Shown: positions 1-11,170, numbered from the stretch's first letter. The stretch: 64,000 nucleotides of DNA from Actinernus sp. WN-2022 (GCA_030867875.1 JAOWCC010001634.1:39823403-39887402), one strand, 5' to 3'. A program made the numbers and translations. The notes: a model not told the origin generated them from the sequence alone.

Positions 1-393
1 GAACCAGTTCCAACTGAGGAGAATGCCCAATTTCGTCGTTTCTTCCTAACGTGCATATCATATCGTTATAGCAATCCTTAGAATCAGTTACAGGATTAAA
101 GCTTCCTTTTGTGTATTCCTTGTAGCAGAAACAAATTTAGCCATGACAATATTGACAACAGCTGAAGGAATCCTTGGGACGTGTGTCTTTCCCATTTTGC
201 AGTGCTTGACAGTTCCCAATCAAAACCAGCCAATACGTTTTTGACACCCGTTTAGTTATTTCTACTTTACTCATGCCTTATTTCACGGGTCTTGTCACAC
301 TTCAATTCGGTGAAACGCTGAGCGTATGAACTCTCTCTTATTAGGGTTAATTTTCTCAGTAGCCTATCCATGCAAGGCCATACCGCTGGCTTT
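1..393. other. Flank downstream of K2P stop codon
   Basis: This stretch lies 3' of the potassium channel stop on the minus strand and would hold its 3' untranslated region. I see no clear AATAAA on the minus strand, no convincing plus-strand exon and no recognisable repeat. Confidence 0.4.
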
Positions 394-1160
394 TCATTTA
401 CCTTTTCGAATCTTGTTCTTCTTATATTTGTCATCACTCTTTCGTGTAGCATCTTCCTTGGAACTCCTCTTTAAATTGTCTTCTTTAGTTTGGTTATAAT
501 TATCGACGTCTCCATTTTCACTGGACTCTTTAATACTTTTGTGTACCCGAGAGCCACTTTTAGAAGCTCTACCGTCGTTACATTCATCCTCAATTATGAT
601 GCATGCTTTCGAGCTACACTCATCCAGGTCATTCCCCAAACTCACAATACTAGAAAACCCCGTGGCACTTCTTGCTCTGTTCTCGGGTAGACTACAAGAT
701 TCAGTATCGAACGTGTTCTCGGCTAATTTGGCGTCATTGTAAGCATCCGACACGCTCCTATATCTGCTTTCATCGAATATATATCTGTGGAGGTTATTTA
801 GTGATACTTCATCGTTGCCCGACCTGCGGCTTTCCAGTTCAATTGAATTCTCGATGCTAATTGCCTCATTGGCGTGCGAATGTACAATGCTTGTTGACGT
901 CACGGATGCGGTGTCGTCAAAGTGCAAGTAACCTTCTCGCGCCTCGTCTGACGTGGTACTGTACTGTGAACTGGTGGGCTCCGGTTGACGGGTGGAAAAA
1001 AGTTCTTTGAATGCTATACATGTTGTTTTCTTGAAGTTAATTGAGACTGAAGCCTTGACTGTGCATCTGCGGCTCAGTTTGTATTTTCCTGTAGGTGAAG
1101 AAATTGTTTTAACATATGATGGATAATTGGGAATTGTCTCCCGGTACAACAGCCTGTATT
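394..1160 (-). CDS. K2P potassium channel, exon 3 (C-terminal cytoplasmic tail, stop)
   Basis: Terminal exon of the two-pore-domain K+ channel gene. It starts after an acceptor (cccccag) at 1161-1162. Its first two bases AA complete a GAA codon with the single G left by exon 2, which gives the junction KK-E-YRLLYRETIP. It encodes residues 277-531 of the predicted protein. This is a long hydrophilic tail with no membrane segment, rich in Ser/Thr and acidic residues and ending in a lysine-rich run (KYKKNKIRKGK). Long variable tails that carry regulatory phosphosites are common in K2P channels, so low conservation here is expected. The splice choice is inferred from phase and the AG. Another acceptor a few bases away is possible, but the one given keeps the frame. 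An intron of about 3.5 kb separates it from exon 2. Confidence 0.72.
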
Positions 1161-2448
1161 CTGGGGGTACTAACAAGCATTCGTGACTGTAAACTCCATC
1201 ATTGCGCCAGGGTAGCAGACAGTATCTAACAACAAGTCTTCCCTTGTGAAGCGCAATTGAATATATTCATATAGAATTTGCGCTATAAGAATGAATAGCT
1301 TGATATGGATTCTAAATCATCAGATAGACAGAAAGATTCCTTGATTGATGTTTTATAGACTGTGACGCAGCGAGTTCGACTTGTGGCACGTCTAGATATT
1401 TTGTTACCTGTTTCGATGCTCATCTTAAACCTAGAACAACACTGACATTGTACCTTGATTTTAAGAAGATTTTATGCACGTGAATTGAAACATCGGCTAA
1501 TGAAACTTTGATATCCATATGAAAATATTGAATAATTCGAATATCGCTTGGTATTATCACTCTGCTTCCCAGGCTCTGGCGCGCTAACCCAATTAACTCG
1601 TTTCTGCGTTTACGCGCTTTCACGAGTTAAAATTTACATAGGTTTGCCCTCCAACGGAAAATTCCATACATTTGTCTGCAATTGATTCGAACTTTGCGTG
1701 CTCGTAACCCTGTGGGAAAACAACCGATTCATTTAAAATTTGATAATCTGGTACATGTATTAGTTTTTTCTTTGCTGAATTTTCAGAAAAATACGTTTTG
1801 GATGTTACACTTCATTGAAGCAAAATACTCAGGCGGCTTCCTTTGATCTAATTAGGTTCGGCGCATGAGTGGTGCAGCGTCTGTTAGTGGTTACCCGAGG
1901 GGGTTATCGGAGATATCTAGGGTATTTGACATTTCCTGTCTTCCCCAGTGTCGGGAATTTCACCTTGGTCTGTGATCCGGGAGTCGGGAAGAGTTGGGAA
2001 AATTGGTTTCAACGAGGAATTTGACATCAGTGAAATATCTGTCCTAGGCTGGAATGATTGACCACAAATGTAAGGTCAAATGTTAAATACCCATGGTATC
2101 TCCAATACTTCCCCCGGCCCAGGGTGGGAGAACCCACTTACTGGTTTGTTACGTGTACCTGTTTTACCATAAATGCCAGTTAGATTCAAGAGCGCGTCGA
2201 GTATGAATGAGTGATTTGAAACCTTGGAAAAGATCGCAGTTAGAGAGGAGACCCATCAGCTGAGGAGAGACTGACCTTGAGAGATCAGAAGAGTAGAATA
2301 GTTGAAATCAGATAGAAGTAGGGCGACCATTTCTGGGATCTGGAGAAAGATACGAGTTAGAGAGACAGCTTGTGAGCCCTTTAGTCCAGTGCAATTCAGT
2401 GGCAACGTTATCTAAAACCCGAGGCAATTCCTTCATTTTCGATAAGAG
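1161..2448. other. K2P intron 2, 5' half: no recognised element
   Basis: Intronic on the minus strand. I found no coherent coding segment on either strand, no long tandem repeat and no clear terminal inverted repeat. Only short stop-limited ORFs are present. Confidence 0.4.
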
Positions 2449-2525
2449 CGGTCTTCAATGAGTGTCGTAAAACCAAAACCAAAGTAATAGGCCTTTTGCA
2501 AGAAACAGTCCTGCACGTGCTGATA

Positions 2526-2868
2526 TACAGTAAAAACCCGCAAGTAAGAACCTGAAAATTAAGAACCTGTTAGCCTAAAATTTGTCATTTAGACCCCCTA
2601 CGAACAAGAACCTATTTAGCCTAGAAAATGAAAAACAGGTTCTTATTTTCTAAAATCATATTAGTGATCAAGAATCCTGTCAGACCTGATTGAAAAATAG
2701 GCTGATTACCATTTTGTTTTGTAGCTGGATTTTATTTATTTTTCAACAGAAATAAGAACCTATTTAAGAACCTAAATAGCCTAAAATTGTGTTAACTACC
2801 ATTTAAATAAGAACCTGTTTAGGCTAACTCCAAAAAATGTAGGTTCTTACTTGCGGGTTTTTACTGTA
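2526..2868. mobile_element. TA-flanked MITE (mariner-like), nested
   Basis: Terminal inverted repeats begin CAGTAAAAACCCGCAAGTAA at both ends for at least 24 bp, and each end is flanked by TA, the target of Tc1/mariner transposases. The interior repeats the motif TAAGAACCT and has no ORF of note. It lies inside the larger foldback element at 2449-3848, so it inserted later. Confidence 0.82.
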
Positions 2869-3731
2869 TCACTTCGATGCTCGTTATCCCATGGGAAGGA
2901 CTGGATGGCAAACAATCTTCAAAAACGCAGTTTTAGAAAGATCTACAATCGATTGGAGGTGGAAAATAGCGTTACAAGCAGGTTTCGCTAATAACAATAC
3001 AGGTCTCGTATAAGTGCCTTCAAGTACTAAATTAAGTCAGATAATTGTTTGCCATCCAGTGCAACCACGTGATTGTCTAATAGCGCATACCAGAGGCAAT
3101 CACGGGAACTGGAAAAGAATGCAATGACCCAACCATGAACTGAAGTCATTCGTGATTGGTCGTACTTGATCCAATCACGAGGAAAAGTAAACGTAATTGT
3201 GGATAACTCGCTAAAACGAAAATTGATTGCGTGACGGACCAAACCAATGTTTTTTGTTTAGAATTGATTGGCTGAAATAACAGAACTTCGACTTTGATGT
3301 CTCTAATTGGTAGGATAACCACAAAACATTTTTCACAGCCAGTAGAAGAGCTAAGCAAATGCGAACCGAAGTAAACACCAAATTAATTTCGACACTCAAT
3401 CGTAAACCGCTCTATCCAGCGTCAGTGACCTATTCAGATATGCAAATATCAAGTTCCTCACCCAATTAGAATTTGTGAGGATATATGAAGGACATTTTAC
3501 GTTCGATTGAGTGTTGAAAGTAATAAGTTATTGCTTTGGTTTTGCATTTGCTTAGCCTTTCTATTGGCTGTGAACATGTTTTGTAATTATCAGCCAATCA
3601 AGTTCCAAACTAAAACCAAACATTGTTTTCGTCCGTCACGCAATCGATTTTCATTTTAGCGAGTTATCCACAATCGCGTTTACTTTTCCTCGTGATTGGT
3701 CCAAGTAAAACCAATCATGGATTACTTGAGT

Positions 3732-3804
3732 TCGTGATTGGCTCATTGTGTTTTTACTTGCTCGTGATTGGCTCATTGTGTTTTTACTTGCTCGTGATTG
3801 GCTC
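3732..3804 (+). repeat. Short tandem repeat, 30-bp unit, about 2.5 copies
   Basis: Units begin at 3732, 3762 and 3792 and share CGTGATTGGCTC. The repeat is part of the right arm of the foldback element. The motif contains the inverted CCAAT-type sequence ATTGG, but no regulatory role can be claimed. Confidence 0.8.
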
Positions 3805-4628
3805 TGTGATTACTTTGGTTTTACGACACTCATTCGAAAACTGCTCAGTTAGCCTCGGCAGTAAATTAGAATTCCTTGACCGTGGCCTAAAGGTCGTTCT
3901 CACGTAGCGACCATGTTGAGCCCCACGAAAATATAAACCTTTGTTTTTGCTCGTCCAAACTCGCTCTGAAGCTACTCAGTACGAGGCTGGTCGGGCAAAA
4001 CCTGTTGTTTCTAGCTAACGTGGCCGCACCATGATAAAGGTATATTACATATGAAAACAAAGGTAACCTGGTTGCTAGAGGCACAGAAAGGACAAATATT
4101 TTACATATTGCTATAATCGTTTTCGGTCAGTAATCAGTCGTTATGCACGAGCTACGAAGGAGATGTTTTACGTTTTGAAGCTTTGTTCAGGTTTCTTGTA
4201 AGGCATTGCGCAAATCCAAGAGAGCATAAGTAAGCAAGAGAATCTCCAGTACGCGCGTTTGTGCGATGATAATGCCTAATAAATCTATTTTTATTAACCG
4301 GAAGCAGCTGAGCTGAAGGAACAATCTCCATGGCGGCAAAATATTTTCGCGCCATGAGATTGTGTCGCGCGCTCGCGCACTTTGCTTCAGCTGCTTCCGG
4401 TTACTAAAAATAGCTTTATTAGACATAATCGTTACACCGCGCGCTACAAGATTCCATCTCCGTACTTAATATACTCTCTTGGCAAATCTTATTGTTAATT
4501 TGGTCCGGGTTCCTTCAGAAACAAACAACTTATATTCATCTTAGTATCTGTGTACCGAGCATACTAGATTTTCTAGTTATATATAACACCTTTTACCACA
4601 AAACAAAATAAACATTAGAAAAACAAAC

Positions 4629-5132
4629 CTTTCTTGCACGAAAACGCCATACGGAGTTGCTTCGTTGCACTGCTGACCGACGTAAACACACTAGAGACGA
4701 GCGAGAGGCCTAGGCCCAAGTACAGCAACCTAATAAACCACATGACTCGCTCGTACGTAGAGTCGGGCTCCTTCCCCTCATTAGGTACCAGATCCCCGAA
4801 TCCAATTGTACTGAGGGCAACGAAACAGTAGTATACACTATCTAAATAGGTCCAGCCATTCTCTTTTTCAGAATAATAGTACATTAATCCTCCTATCGGA
4901 AGCATCAAGACCATGAACACGATACTTAAGAGAAATATTTTGACGTGCTCGTGTCGAACTGTACTGTTCTTGAAGAAGGTTGTCTCCACGAATTTGACCA
5001 GGAAGTGAATGGCAATGTTGATGTATTCGCCTACTGACTGTAGAGTAAGGAGATTGAGTGGTATGCCGATCATCGCGTAGAATATTAGAAACAGCCGTCC
5101 GTACTGTGTCTTGGGTGCCAAGTGACCATACC
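4629..5132 (-). CDS. K2P potassium channel, exon 2 (P1 filter end, TM2, TM3, P2, TM4)
   Basis: Central exon of the two-pore K+ channel, residues 109-276. Acceptor cttcag at 5138-5133; its first two bases complete Gly109 of the first filter, so TTTIG|YG spans the intron. Residues 121-142 form TM2 and contain the GIPLN motif. TM3 lies near 172-195. The second pore loop holds TIGFGDLVP at 217-225. TM4 is near 239-262. The exon ends in SCKK with donor aaag|gtttgt at 4629/4628, leaving phase 1. The order of segments and the two different filters (TIGYG then TIGFG) are diagnostic of the K2P family, whose dimers carry background K+ current in the plasma membrane. The subfamily (TWIK, TREK or TASK type) was not decided. 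Confidence 0.95.
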
Positions 5133-5369
5133 CTGAAGAGAGTAATTCACATGCGCAGTGCCATGTCTTAGCTTTTAACGTAGTTATGCAGAATGTAATT
5201 TCTGACGGTTGAGTAACGAAGGGACGAATTAGTCAGAAATTATTATTCTGACCGCAATAAATAGACGCTTGGGTATTGTCTAGGGATTCGCTGGTACTGT
5301 TTACAGTGCCACTACGATGACATTTTGACATATCAATATTTTTGGCATATCGACAAAGTACAGTTGCTG

Positions 5370-5765
5370 TATTATTACCAGTTCAAACCGGTTTTTTTTT
5401 CAAAGCGACGTCAGGAAGTCTTATTTTATTGAATTTAAACGTCCGCCATTACTGGAGGCCGTTCCCTTTGTTCAGCCAGGAGCCCTGGTTCAGCTTTATA
5501 CCAATGGTTATTATATTCAGCGGAAGTGACGTCATACCCGCAACGCTCGCCTGCACAACACAACGCCTTGGGTGCATATTTCTACTAAAAACCTCTTCAC
5601 GTACACAAGAAGTAAGTTATATTTATCTTTGCGAGGTTGGCTACTTTTTTATGCACACTATTTCGCGCGACGTGGTTGTCGTGTTGAGTGTATGACATCA
5701 CTTCCGCTGAATAATGGAAAGGCTTCCAGTAATGGCGGACAGGATTTTACCAGTAAACTCTCCTA
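5370..5765. mobile_element. Foldback element with possible THAP-like N-terminal coding remnant
   Basis: The left part carries GTCCGCCATTACTGGA (about 5432-5450) and CAGCGGAAGTGACGTCAT (about 5519). The right part carries the inverted copies (about 5690-5747). Between them, on the minus strand, a short frame begins MHPRRCVVQASVAGM, which resembles the MPxRCVV start of THAP zinc fingers found in some transposases. The second THAP Cys is not in place, so this is a weak resemblance. A related segment lies at 43085-43310. Confidence 0.5.
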
Positions 5766-5794
5766 AAGTGGTTTAACTGAAACAACTGCAAATG

Positions 5795-5910
5795 GTTAGA
5801 CCTTCACGTCTTCTCGGATAAGGACGTAAAATCGTAGCTCTCCCGTCGGCCTCAAGTTTATCAGTCTCACTAGACTGTCACGAGTTACCGACGTTAAATA
5901 AAGTAGCTTT
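5795..5910 (+). repeat. SINE-like dispersed repeat, fragment
   Basis: It shares a long block, starting near GGTTAGACC and passing through CTTCTCGGATAAGGACGTAA to the AGACTGTCAC block, with the repeat at about 47150-47650. Here the sequence TCAGTCTCAC-TAGACTGTC is continuous. In the second copy a 348-bp hairpin interrupts this exact point. Confidence 0.75.
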
Positions 5911-6424
5911 ACTTTACTTACTCATTTGGGAAGTCGTTTTCTAATTTGGGTATTTCTAAGACTGATTGACCTATTGACACTGAAAAAGTGGCCAATCGAA
6001 ATGGCAATGTTCGTCGTAGTGGCACTTTAAGCATTGAGCGGTGAAAGATAATTCATTCTACGTCAGTCAGTCAGTTCTAGACGAGTTCAATTTTTGTGTA
6101 CGCTTAAAGTCGTGTCCTTTTCAATCGATTTCCATATAATGTACTCAAGAGAGCTAATTCGGAAGCTTATGATGAACAGTTGAGAGAAATTAAGAACCTC
6201 AGGCACGAAGAATGCAACACTTTAAAACGAAAAGGAAATGAATTCAATATAAGCTTGAACGCGAAAGTTAACAAATCAATGTCACCATTTCACTTACGAA
6301 TGTCTCGTGGTAACCGTAAAGTCCCGCTTATAAGCCCTGGGCTTATACGACTTTGTAAGGGTTTTAGGGAGTTTTATCCGGGATGAGAAATATCTCCCAA
6401 AATCCATGTACAGAAAATTACTTT

Positions 6425-7665
6425 AACATATGCGCTTTTCGGCACTAGCCTGTTCACTATCCATACACTATTTGTTAGTGTTTATGATTATGTTTCGCTT
6501 TACTTCATGCGCTTTTCGGCACTAGCCTGTTCACTATCCATACACTATTTGTTAGTGTTTATGATGATGTTTCGCTTTACTTCATGCGCTTTTCGGCACT
6601 AGTCTGTTCACTATCCATACACTATTTGTCAGTGTTTATGATTATGTTTCGCTTTACTTCATGCGCTTTTCGGCACTAGTCTGTTCACTATCCATACACT
6701 ATTTGTTAGTGTTTATGATGATGTTTCGCTTTACTTCATGCCCTTTTCGGCACTAGCCTGTTCACTATCCATACACTATTTGTTAGTGTTTATGATTATG
6801 TTTCGCTTTACTTCATGCGCTTTTCGGCACTAGCCTGTTCACTATCCATACGATATTTGTTAGTGTTTATGATGATGTTTCGCTTTATTTCATGCGCTTT
6901 TCGGCACTAGCCTGTTCACTATCCATACACTATTTGTTAGTGTTTATGATTATGTTTCGCTTTACTTCATGCGCTTTTCGGCACTAGTCTGTTCACTATC
7001 CATACGATATTTGTTAGTGTTTATGATGATGTTTCGCTTTACTTCATGCGCTTTTCGGCACTAGTCTGTTCACTATCCATACGATATTTGTTAGTGTTTA
7101 TGATGATGTTTCGCTTTACTTCATGCCCTTTTCGGCACTAGCCTGTTCACTATCCATACACTATTTGTTAGTGTTTATGATTATGTTTCGCTTTACTTCA
7201 TGCGCTTTTCGGCACTAGCCTGTTCACTATCCATACGATATTTGTTAGTGTTTATGATGATGTTTCGCTTTATTTCATGCGCTTTCGGCACTAGCCTGTT
7301 CACTATCCATACACTATTTGTTAGTGTTTATGATTATGTTTCGCTTTACTTCATGCGCTTTTCGGCACTAGTCTGTTCACTATCCATACGATATTTGTTA
7401 GTGTTTATGATGATGTTTCGCTTTACTTCATGCGCTTTTCGGCACTAGCCTGTTCACTATCCATACACTATTTGTTAGTGTTTATGATTATGTTTCGCTT
7501 TACTTCATGCGCTTTTCGCACTAGCCTGTTCACTATCCATACACTATTTGTTAGTGTTTATGATGATGTTTCGCTCTACTTCATGCGCTTTTCGGCACTA
7601 GTCTGTTCACTATCCATACACTATTTGTTAGTGTTTATGATGATGTTTCGCTTTACTTCATGCTG
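6425..7665 (+). repeat. Minisatellite, 77-bp unit, about 16 copies
   Basis: Successive units start with ATGCGCTTTTCGGCACTAG at 6430, 6507 and so on, a period of 77 bp. Units often alternate between TTATGATTATG and TTATGATGATG variants, which suggests a 154-bp dimer as the amplified unit. Small ORFs across it are by-products of the repeat. It lies in K2P intron 1. Confidence 0.95.
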
Positions 7666-7699
7666 CATTACGATATGACGACAAGGTTATAACTGGGAG

Positions 7700-8090
7700 G
7701 GATTTTGTGTCATCAGATTGATGCGTATGGAATCGGGGGGCTTACGGCAATGACTTACAGCGCGGTTACCGTACGGCATGCCGTGACATTGAAATGGCTT
7801 CCTTATTGTCTTTCTGATCCAATCAAATTGCAGAGTTATGGTACGGCACGGTTACAGTACTGTTACAGTAGTGCGGAATTCGTAGGAATGGGACAAAAAT
7901 ACGGCACTTCAAAGCCTTACGAAACCGTACTGTAACTTAATGTACCGTAGCTCCGTATTTTGATTGGATCAGACTGAGGACAAAAACAATAGGGAAACCA
8001 TTTCAATGTCAGGGATTGTCGTACAGTAACCATGCCGTAAGTCATTGCCATATTTTGTCCCACTCATACGAAGTTCACTCTATAAGCGCG
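7700..8090. mobile_element. MITE, 'TATAGAG...GTGGGACAAA' family, diverged copy
   Basis: The right end reads inward as CTTCGTATGAGTGGGACAAA (about 8056-8085, minus). The interior is rich in TACGGCA / CCGTA blocks in both orientations. Cleaner relatives lie at 46655-46857 and 58010-58190. The copy is adjacent to K2P exon 1, and its left end is unclear. Confidence 0.6.
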
Positions 8091-8132
8091 ATTTTGTGAT
8101 ATGTTATTATTATTGGCACAATGCAAGCCTAC

Positions 8133-8457
8133 CTATAGTCGTGGTGACACTGCCAACAAAGTACAGTGATTGGTAGTAACTCCAGTCATTGTGGCTGTAT
8201 TTACGTTGGTTACGGTGATAATACTCTTCAAACCTTTGACACAAATCCACTACAATCCTCCGAATTTCTTGCATCGAAACATTGAATGTCTTTGCCATCT
8301 CGAACTCCACTTTGGACTTTCCATTTGCATTACAGAAATTTTCTTCATCCACTCTCCCTGACTCTATAACGTGGAATATGGCTGCACCTGTTGTAGTATA
8401 TGCCCCCAATAGCACCAAACGGAAAAATAGAGTTCTTGTGCGTCTTTGTAATTTCAT
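8133..8457 (-). CDS. K2P potassium channel, first recognised coding exon (TM1, cap, P1)
   Basis: Encodes residues 1-108 plus one base of Gly109. The start chosen is the only in-frame ATG (8457-8455), giving MKLQRRTRTLFFRLV. The frame stays open upstream to about 8560 but then meets a stop without another ATG; an upstream exon joined in front cannot be excluded. TM1 spans about residues 10-31. Residues 33-90 form the extracellular cap, with Cys73 placed as the usual intersubunit disulfide and a possible N-glycosylation site NVS at 59-61. The first pore helix and filter end at TTTIG (105-109). Donor G|gt at 8133/8132. Basic residues before TM1 agree with a cytoplasmic N-terminus. The joined CDS (exons 8457-8133, 5132-4629, 1160-394) is 1,596 nt, 531 codons plus stop. 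Confidence 0.93.
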
Positions 8458-8575
8458 GCTACGTGGGGTACCTGTTGTGCGCCTACCGCCGTGAGCCTGG
8501 TGACGACTGGCACTCTTGTTCGTCTCACCTCTGGTCACTTGACCTGTGTTTGCACGAGCTGGTGATTAGAACAGG

Positions 8576-8690
8576 GTATATGAAAGTCACCTTACTATGG
8601 TTTTGCTAATAACACTACTGATTTCGCACAAGTGCCTTTCAATAAATGATATTTGTTTGCCAACCAGTACAACCACGTGATTGTATCCTA
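8576..8690 (+). repeat. Fragment of the 2449-3848 foldback family
   Basis: The blocks GTTTTGCTAATAACA, CACAAGTGCCTT and the stretch ending CAACCACGTGATTGT match about 2985-3075 of the foldback element. No ends are present, so it is a truncated copy, directly upstream of K2P exon 1. Confidence 0.65.
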
Positions 8691-9237
8691 ATAATAATAA
8701 TAATAACAATAACGTGTTAGGAGCATCCTACAGAGTCTCGATGCTTTTACATATTATACCTAATCGAAATAAAATTACATGAATATATAAAATGTATCAA
8801 GTAACTAGCTAATAGCTTCTAGAAAGAAAGGTCTTCAAACTTGATTTAAACCTAGTTAATGAATCAATACTTCGAATACAATCCGGAAGAGAGTTAGTTC
8901 CACAGTTTAGCTGCAGCGACATAGAATGATCTGTCGCCATAGGTTACAGTATTAGAACAAGGAACTGACAGTAAATTATGTGAACTCGATCTGAAGGTCT
9001 GTAAGGTCCTGATTAATTCACTTATATATTTGGGAGCTTGGCCATGGAGAGCCTTAAAGTAATTAAAATTATTTTAAAAGTGATTCTATCTCTAACTGGC
9101 AGCCAGTGAAGTTTATGTAAGATAGGGGAAATATGGTCAAACTTCCCAGCTCGAGTTACAAGTCTCGCAGCCGTATTCTGCACACGCTGTAGTTGATCAA
9201 GTTCACATGCCGGTAAACCATACAAAATGCTGGGCAC
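8690..9237 (-). mobile_element. L2/CR1-like LINE, 3' end fragment
   Basis: On the minus strand 9237-9022 encodes ILYGLPACELDQLQRVQNTA followed by ARLVTRAGKFDHI and LHWLPVRDRI, the C-terminal RT region typical of L2/CR1-type LINEs. After a break in frame, 8960-8810 gives the usual ending (GDRSFYVAAAKLW, then SLTRFKSSLKTFLS and a stop). The 3' side runs into an AAT-type microsatellite near 8690-8712, as expected for the tail. It is 5' truncated at 9237 and carries stops and frameshifts, so it is dead. Confidence 0.85.
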
Positions 9238-9327
9238 ATTTATAAATAATTAAAACTAAAATGAAATATCAATTATGCTTTACTAATAGTTACCAAGCAC
9301 CTCGGAAGCAAGCAAGTACACGATCAG

Positions 9328-9399
9328 GTGACAAGTGGACAACAGAGATGTGTTGCTACCGTGAACAGTATTTACGAGTTACACCAGGCGGTTACCAAG
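9328..9399 (+). CDS. COG5: COG5 exon (VTSGQQRC...HQAVTK)
   Basis: Most upstream COG5 exon found. Acceptor gatcag|GTG at 9327/9328, donor accaag|gtaaaa after 9399; 72 nt, phase 0 at both ends. It encodes VTSGQQRCVATVNSIYELHQ then AVTK, which matches the conserved metazoan COG5 segment with VNSLYKLHQSVTK. COG5 is a subunit of lobe B of the conserved oligomeric Golgi complex, a peripheral tethering complex that supports retrograde transport and normal glycosylation. The next recognised exon is more than 18 kb downstream. Alignment to the remembered family sequence leaves about 20-25 residues unaccounted for between them. Upstream exons for about the first 550 residues of this roughly 800-residue family were not found to the left. 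Confidence 0.82.
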
Positions 9400-10190
9400 G
9401 TAAAACATGTTTACGGGTGGACCAGAGCAAATCAGACGAAATCAGGTGCCAACATTAATTTTCCCAAAACAATTTCGCTTGTTTACCGAAAACAAATTCG
9501 TGCAAGAGAACATAGGATCTAGGAAAATTACAGTGTGAAAAACAAATCATGTAGAGCTAAAAGGGCCAAAAAAAATTCATCCTCTCCTTAGTAACCCTGT
9601 TTTGGTCAATCCTTGCTGAGCCAGTCCTGTAATTAGCATCAAATGAGAAAGTTACCAAAACAAGAAAAAGGAAATGGATAGAAAAGAATAGGAATATTCC
9701 AGTTAAAATTGCAGGGGTTTTATAGGATTCATTTTGGAGATTTTAGAATTAGAATACAGATTATAAAACACCGGTAGAAACGACAACAAAATCGCATTCC
9801 AGTTAAGTGTAGAATCCCCAGTCATGACAGTCAAATTTTTCAGTATTACTGAATTGTTTTTAATTATGCTCTAATATTTGATTATATTTATTATACAGTG
9901 GATCTATATAAGTGGATCTTTGACTTATGAAATCAAGGGGGGGGGGGGGGGGTGGGTGGTACTGCGTATGTATCGAGTAATCGCTCGTTTGGTGGCTGTT
10001 AATTGGATACAAACATTTAAACTTCCCTCCCTCGATGCTTGATTAACAGGATTTTCAATATTTTCCCTAGTGACTGTTTATATACGATAGGCAACTAGTT
10101 CCTGTAAAAACTAGTGTTGGTCTGCGTCGGCGGGGAAGATAAACACTGGTATGTAATCAACTAAAGTCGATTGAGGTATGCTTACCGCCG
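9400..10190. other. COG5 intron: simple sequence and unrecognised DNA
   Basis: Holds a poly(G) run at about 9939-9951 and no coherent ORF. I recognise no terminal repeats and no known family. Confidence 0.4.
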
Positions 10191-10194
10191 TGGA

Positions 10195-11170
10195 AAGCGA
10201 GTAGCAGCTGACGTTTCGCGCGCTAGCCCTTCGTCAGAGCAAAAGAGGGAATTGTGGGTGGGGAAACGGTTGATATAGTGTCGAGTACATGATTACCGCT
10301 GAGGAAACATGTCCTCGGATCAATTGTGATCAAAGAAAAGTGCGCCAACAATAGAAATGCTAATAGTTGTAACAGCAAGTGTTGATGAGTAAACTAAGGA
10401 AACATGCTGATCTAAGTGTGAGTGAATACGTGAATTCTGAAATTTAATGAACGAAAAGCGTTCATTAATACCGTGAGGTGACAAAGTTCCTAATTGAAAA
10501 TAAAGTTCTATTCTTTGCGTTTACGAGTGTCGGTAGTACCTTGATGCAGAGAAATGCCGCATACAGTGACGTGATTAATGCAATGACCAGGAAGGTTAAA
10601 GTGACGAGCTACAGGTTTGGCGAGATCCTTGCTGTTAGTTCTAACATCTAGCAAGTGTTCGCGGAATCGATCTCCTAATCTTCGCCCTGTTTCTCCGATG
10701 TAGGGTTTGTTACAAAGTGTGCAGGTGATACAATAAATGACATTACTGGAAGTACAATCAAAATGATCAGTGACTTAAGAGAGCTTTTCGGTCCTGAAAT
10801 AAATGTCGTAGGTTTAGTGTAAGCACAGGTATTGCATCGTGTACTAGAACATTTAAAAGTGCCTGGTTGAAGATCAGGTTGTAGTGACCTTTGACTAGGG
10901 AATCACGGAGATTCTTGTCACGTTTGAAAGAAATGAGAGGAGGCTGCGGGAATATAGAGGCGGTCTCTGCATCACTCTGTAAAAATCTTAAAGTTCCTCT
11001 GGATAATTTTCTTGATAGACAGATTAGACGGATGGTAAGTCAATGGAAACGGAATCCTATCTTCAGTCTTCGGTTTGGACGGCGGTAGCAGAGCCGTTCT
11101 TCTGTCGATATCACGGGCGCGGTCCAATGCAGTTGTCACAACAGCGTTATGATAACCGCGCTCGACAAAG
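10195..11170 (-). mobile_element. Penelope-like element remnant with GIY-YIG endonuclease
   Basis: On the minus strand, 11170 to about 10850 gives RT C-terminal sequence in shifting frames (GYHNAVVTTALDRARDIDRR, later PLISFKRDKNLRDSLVKG). From 10745 to about 10510 it gives VIYCITCTLCNKPYIGETGR followed by RLGDRFREHLLDVRTNSKD, the GIY-YIG endonuclease characteristic of Penelope-like elements, with a zinc-knuckle-like CxxC before it. The 3' flank holds CTGACGAAGGGCTAGCGCGC near 10220, also typical. Several frameshifts and stops show it is not functional. It is antisense within a COG5 intron. Confidence 0.85.

Larger units (their letters stand above)
2449..3848. mobile_element. Foldback DNA element, about 1.4 kb, with a nested MITE
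   Basis: The ends are inverted copies. The left end carries ATGAGTGTCGTAAAACC near 2457, and the reverse complement of the right end (about 3815-3838) carries the same run. Inside, about 3170-3400 is a diverged inverted copy of about 3450-3700, sharing blocks around the GCGTGACGGAC motif, so the element can fold back on itself. No transposase is visible, so it is non-autonomous. A fragment of the same family lies at 8576-8690. It sits in K2P intron 2. No target duplication was established. Confidence 0.7.

Noticed and set aside
6425..7665. CRISPR-like array
   Set aside because: The copies are directly adjacent with no unique spacers; the window is eukaryotic and this is a tandem satellite.
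7200..7678. Two 82-residue frames with hydrophobic repeats
   Set aside because: They lie wholly in the 77-bp minisatellite and are by-products of it.
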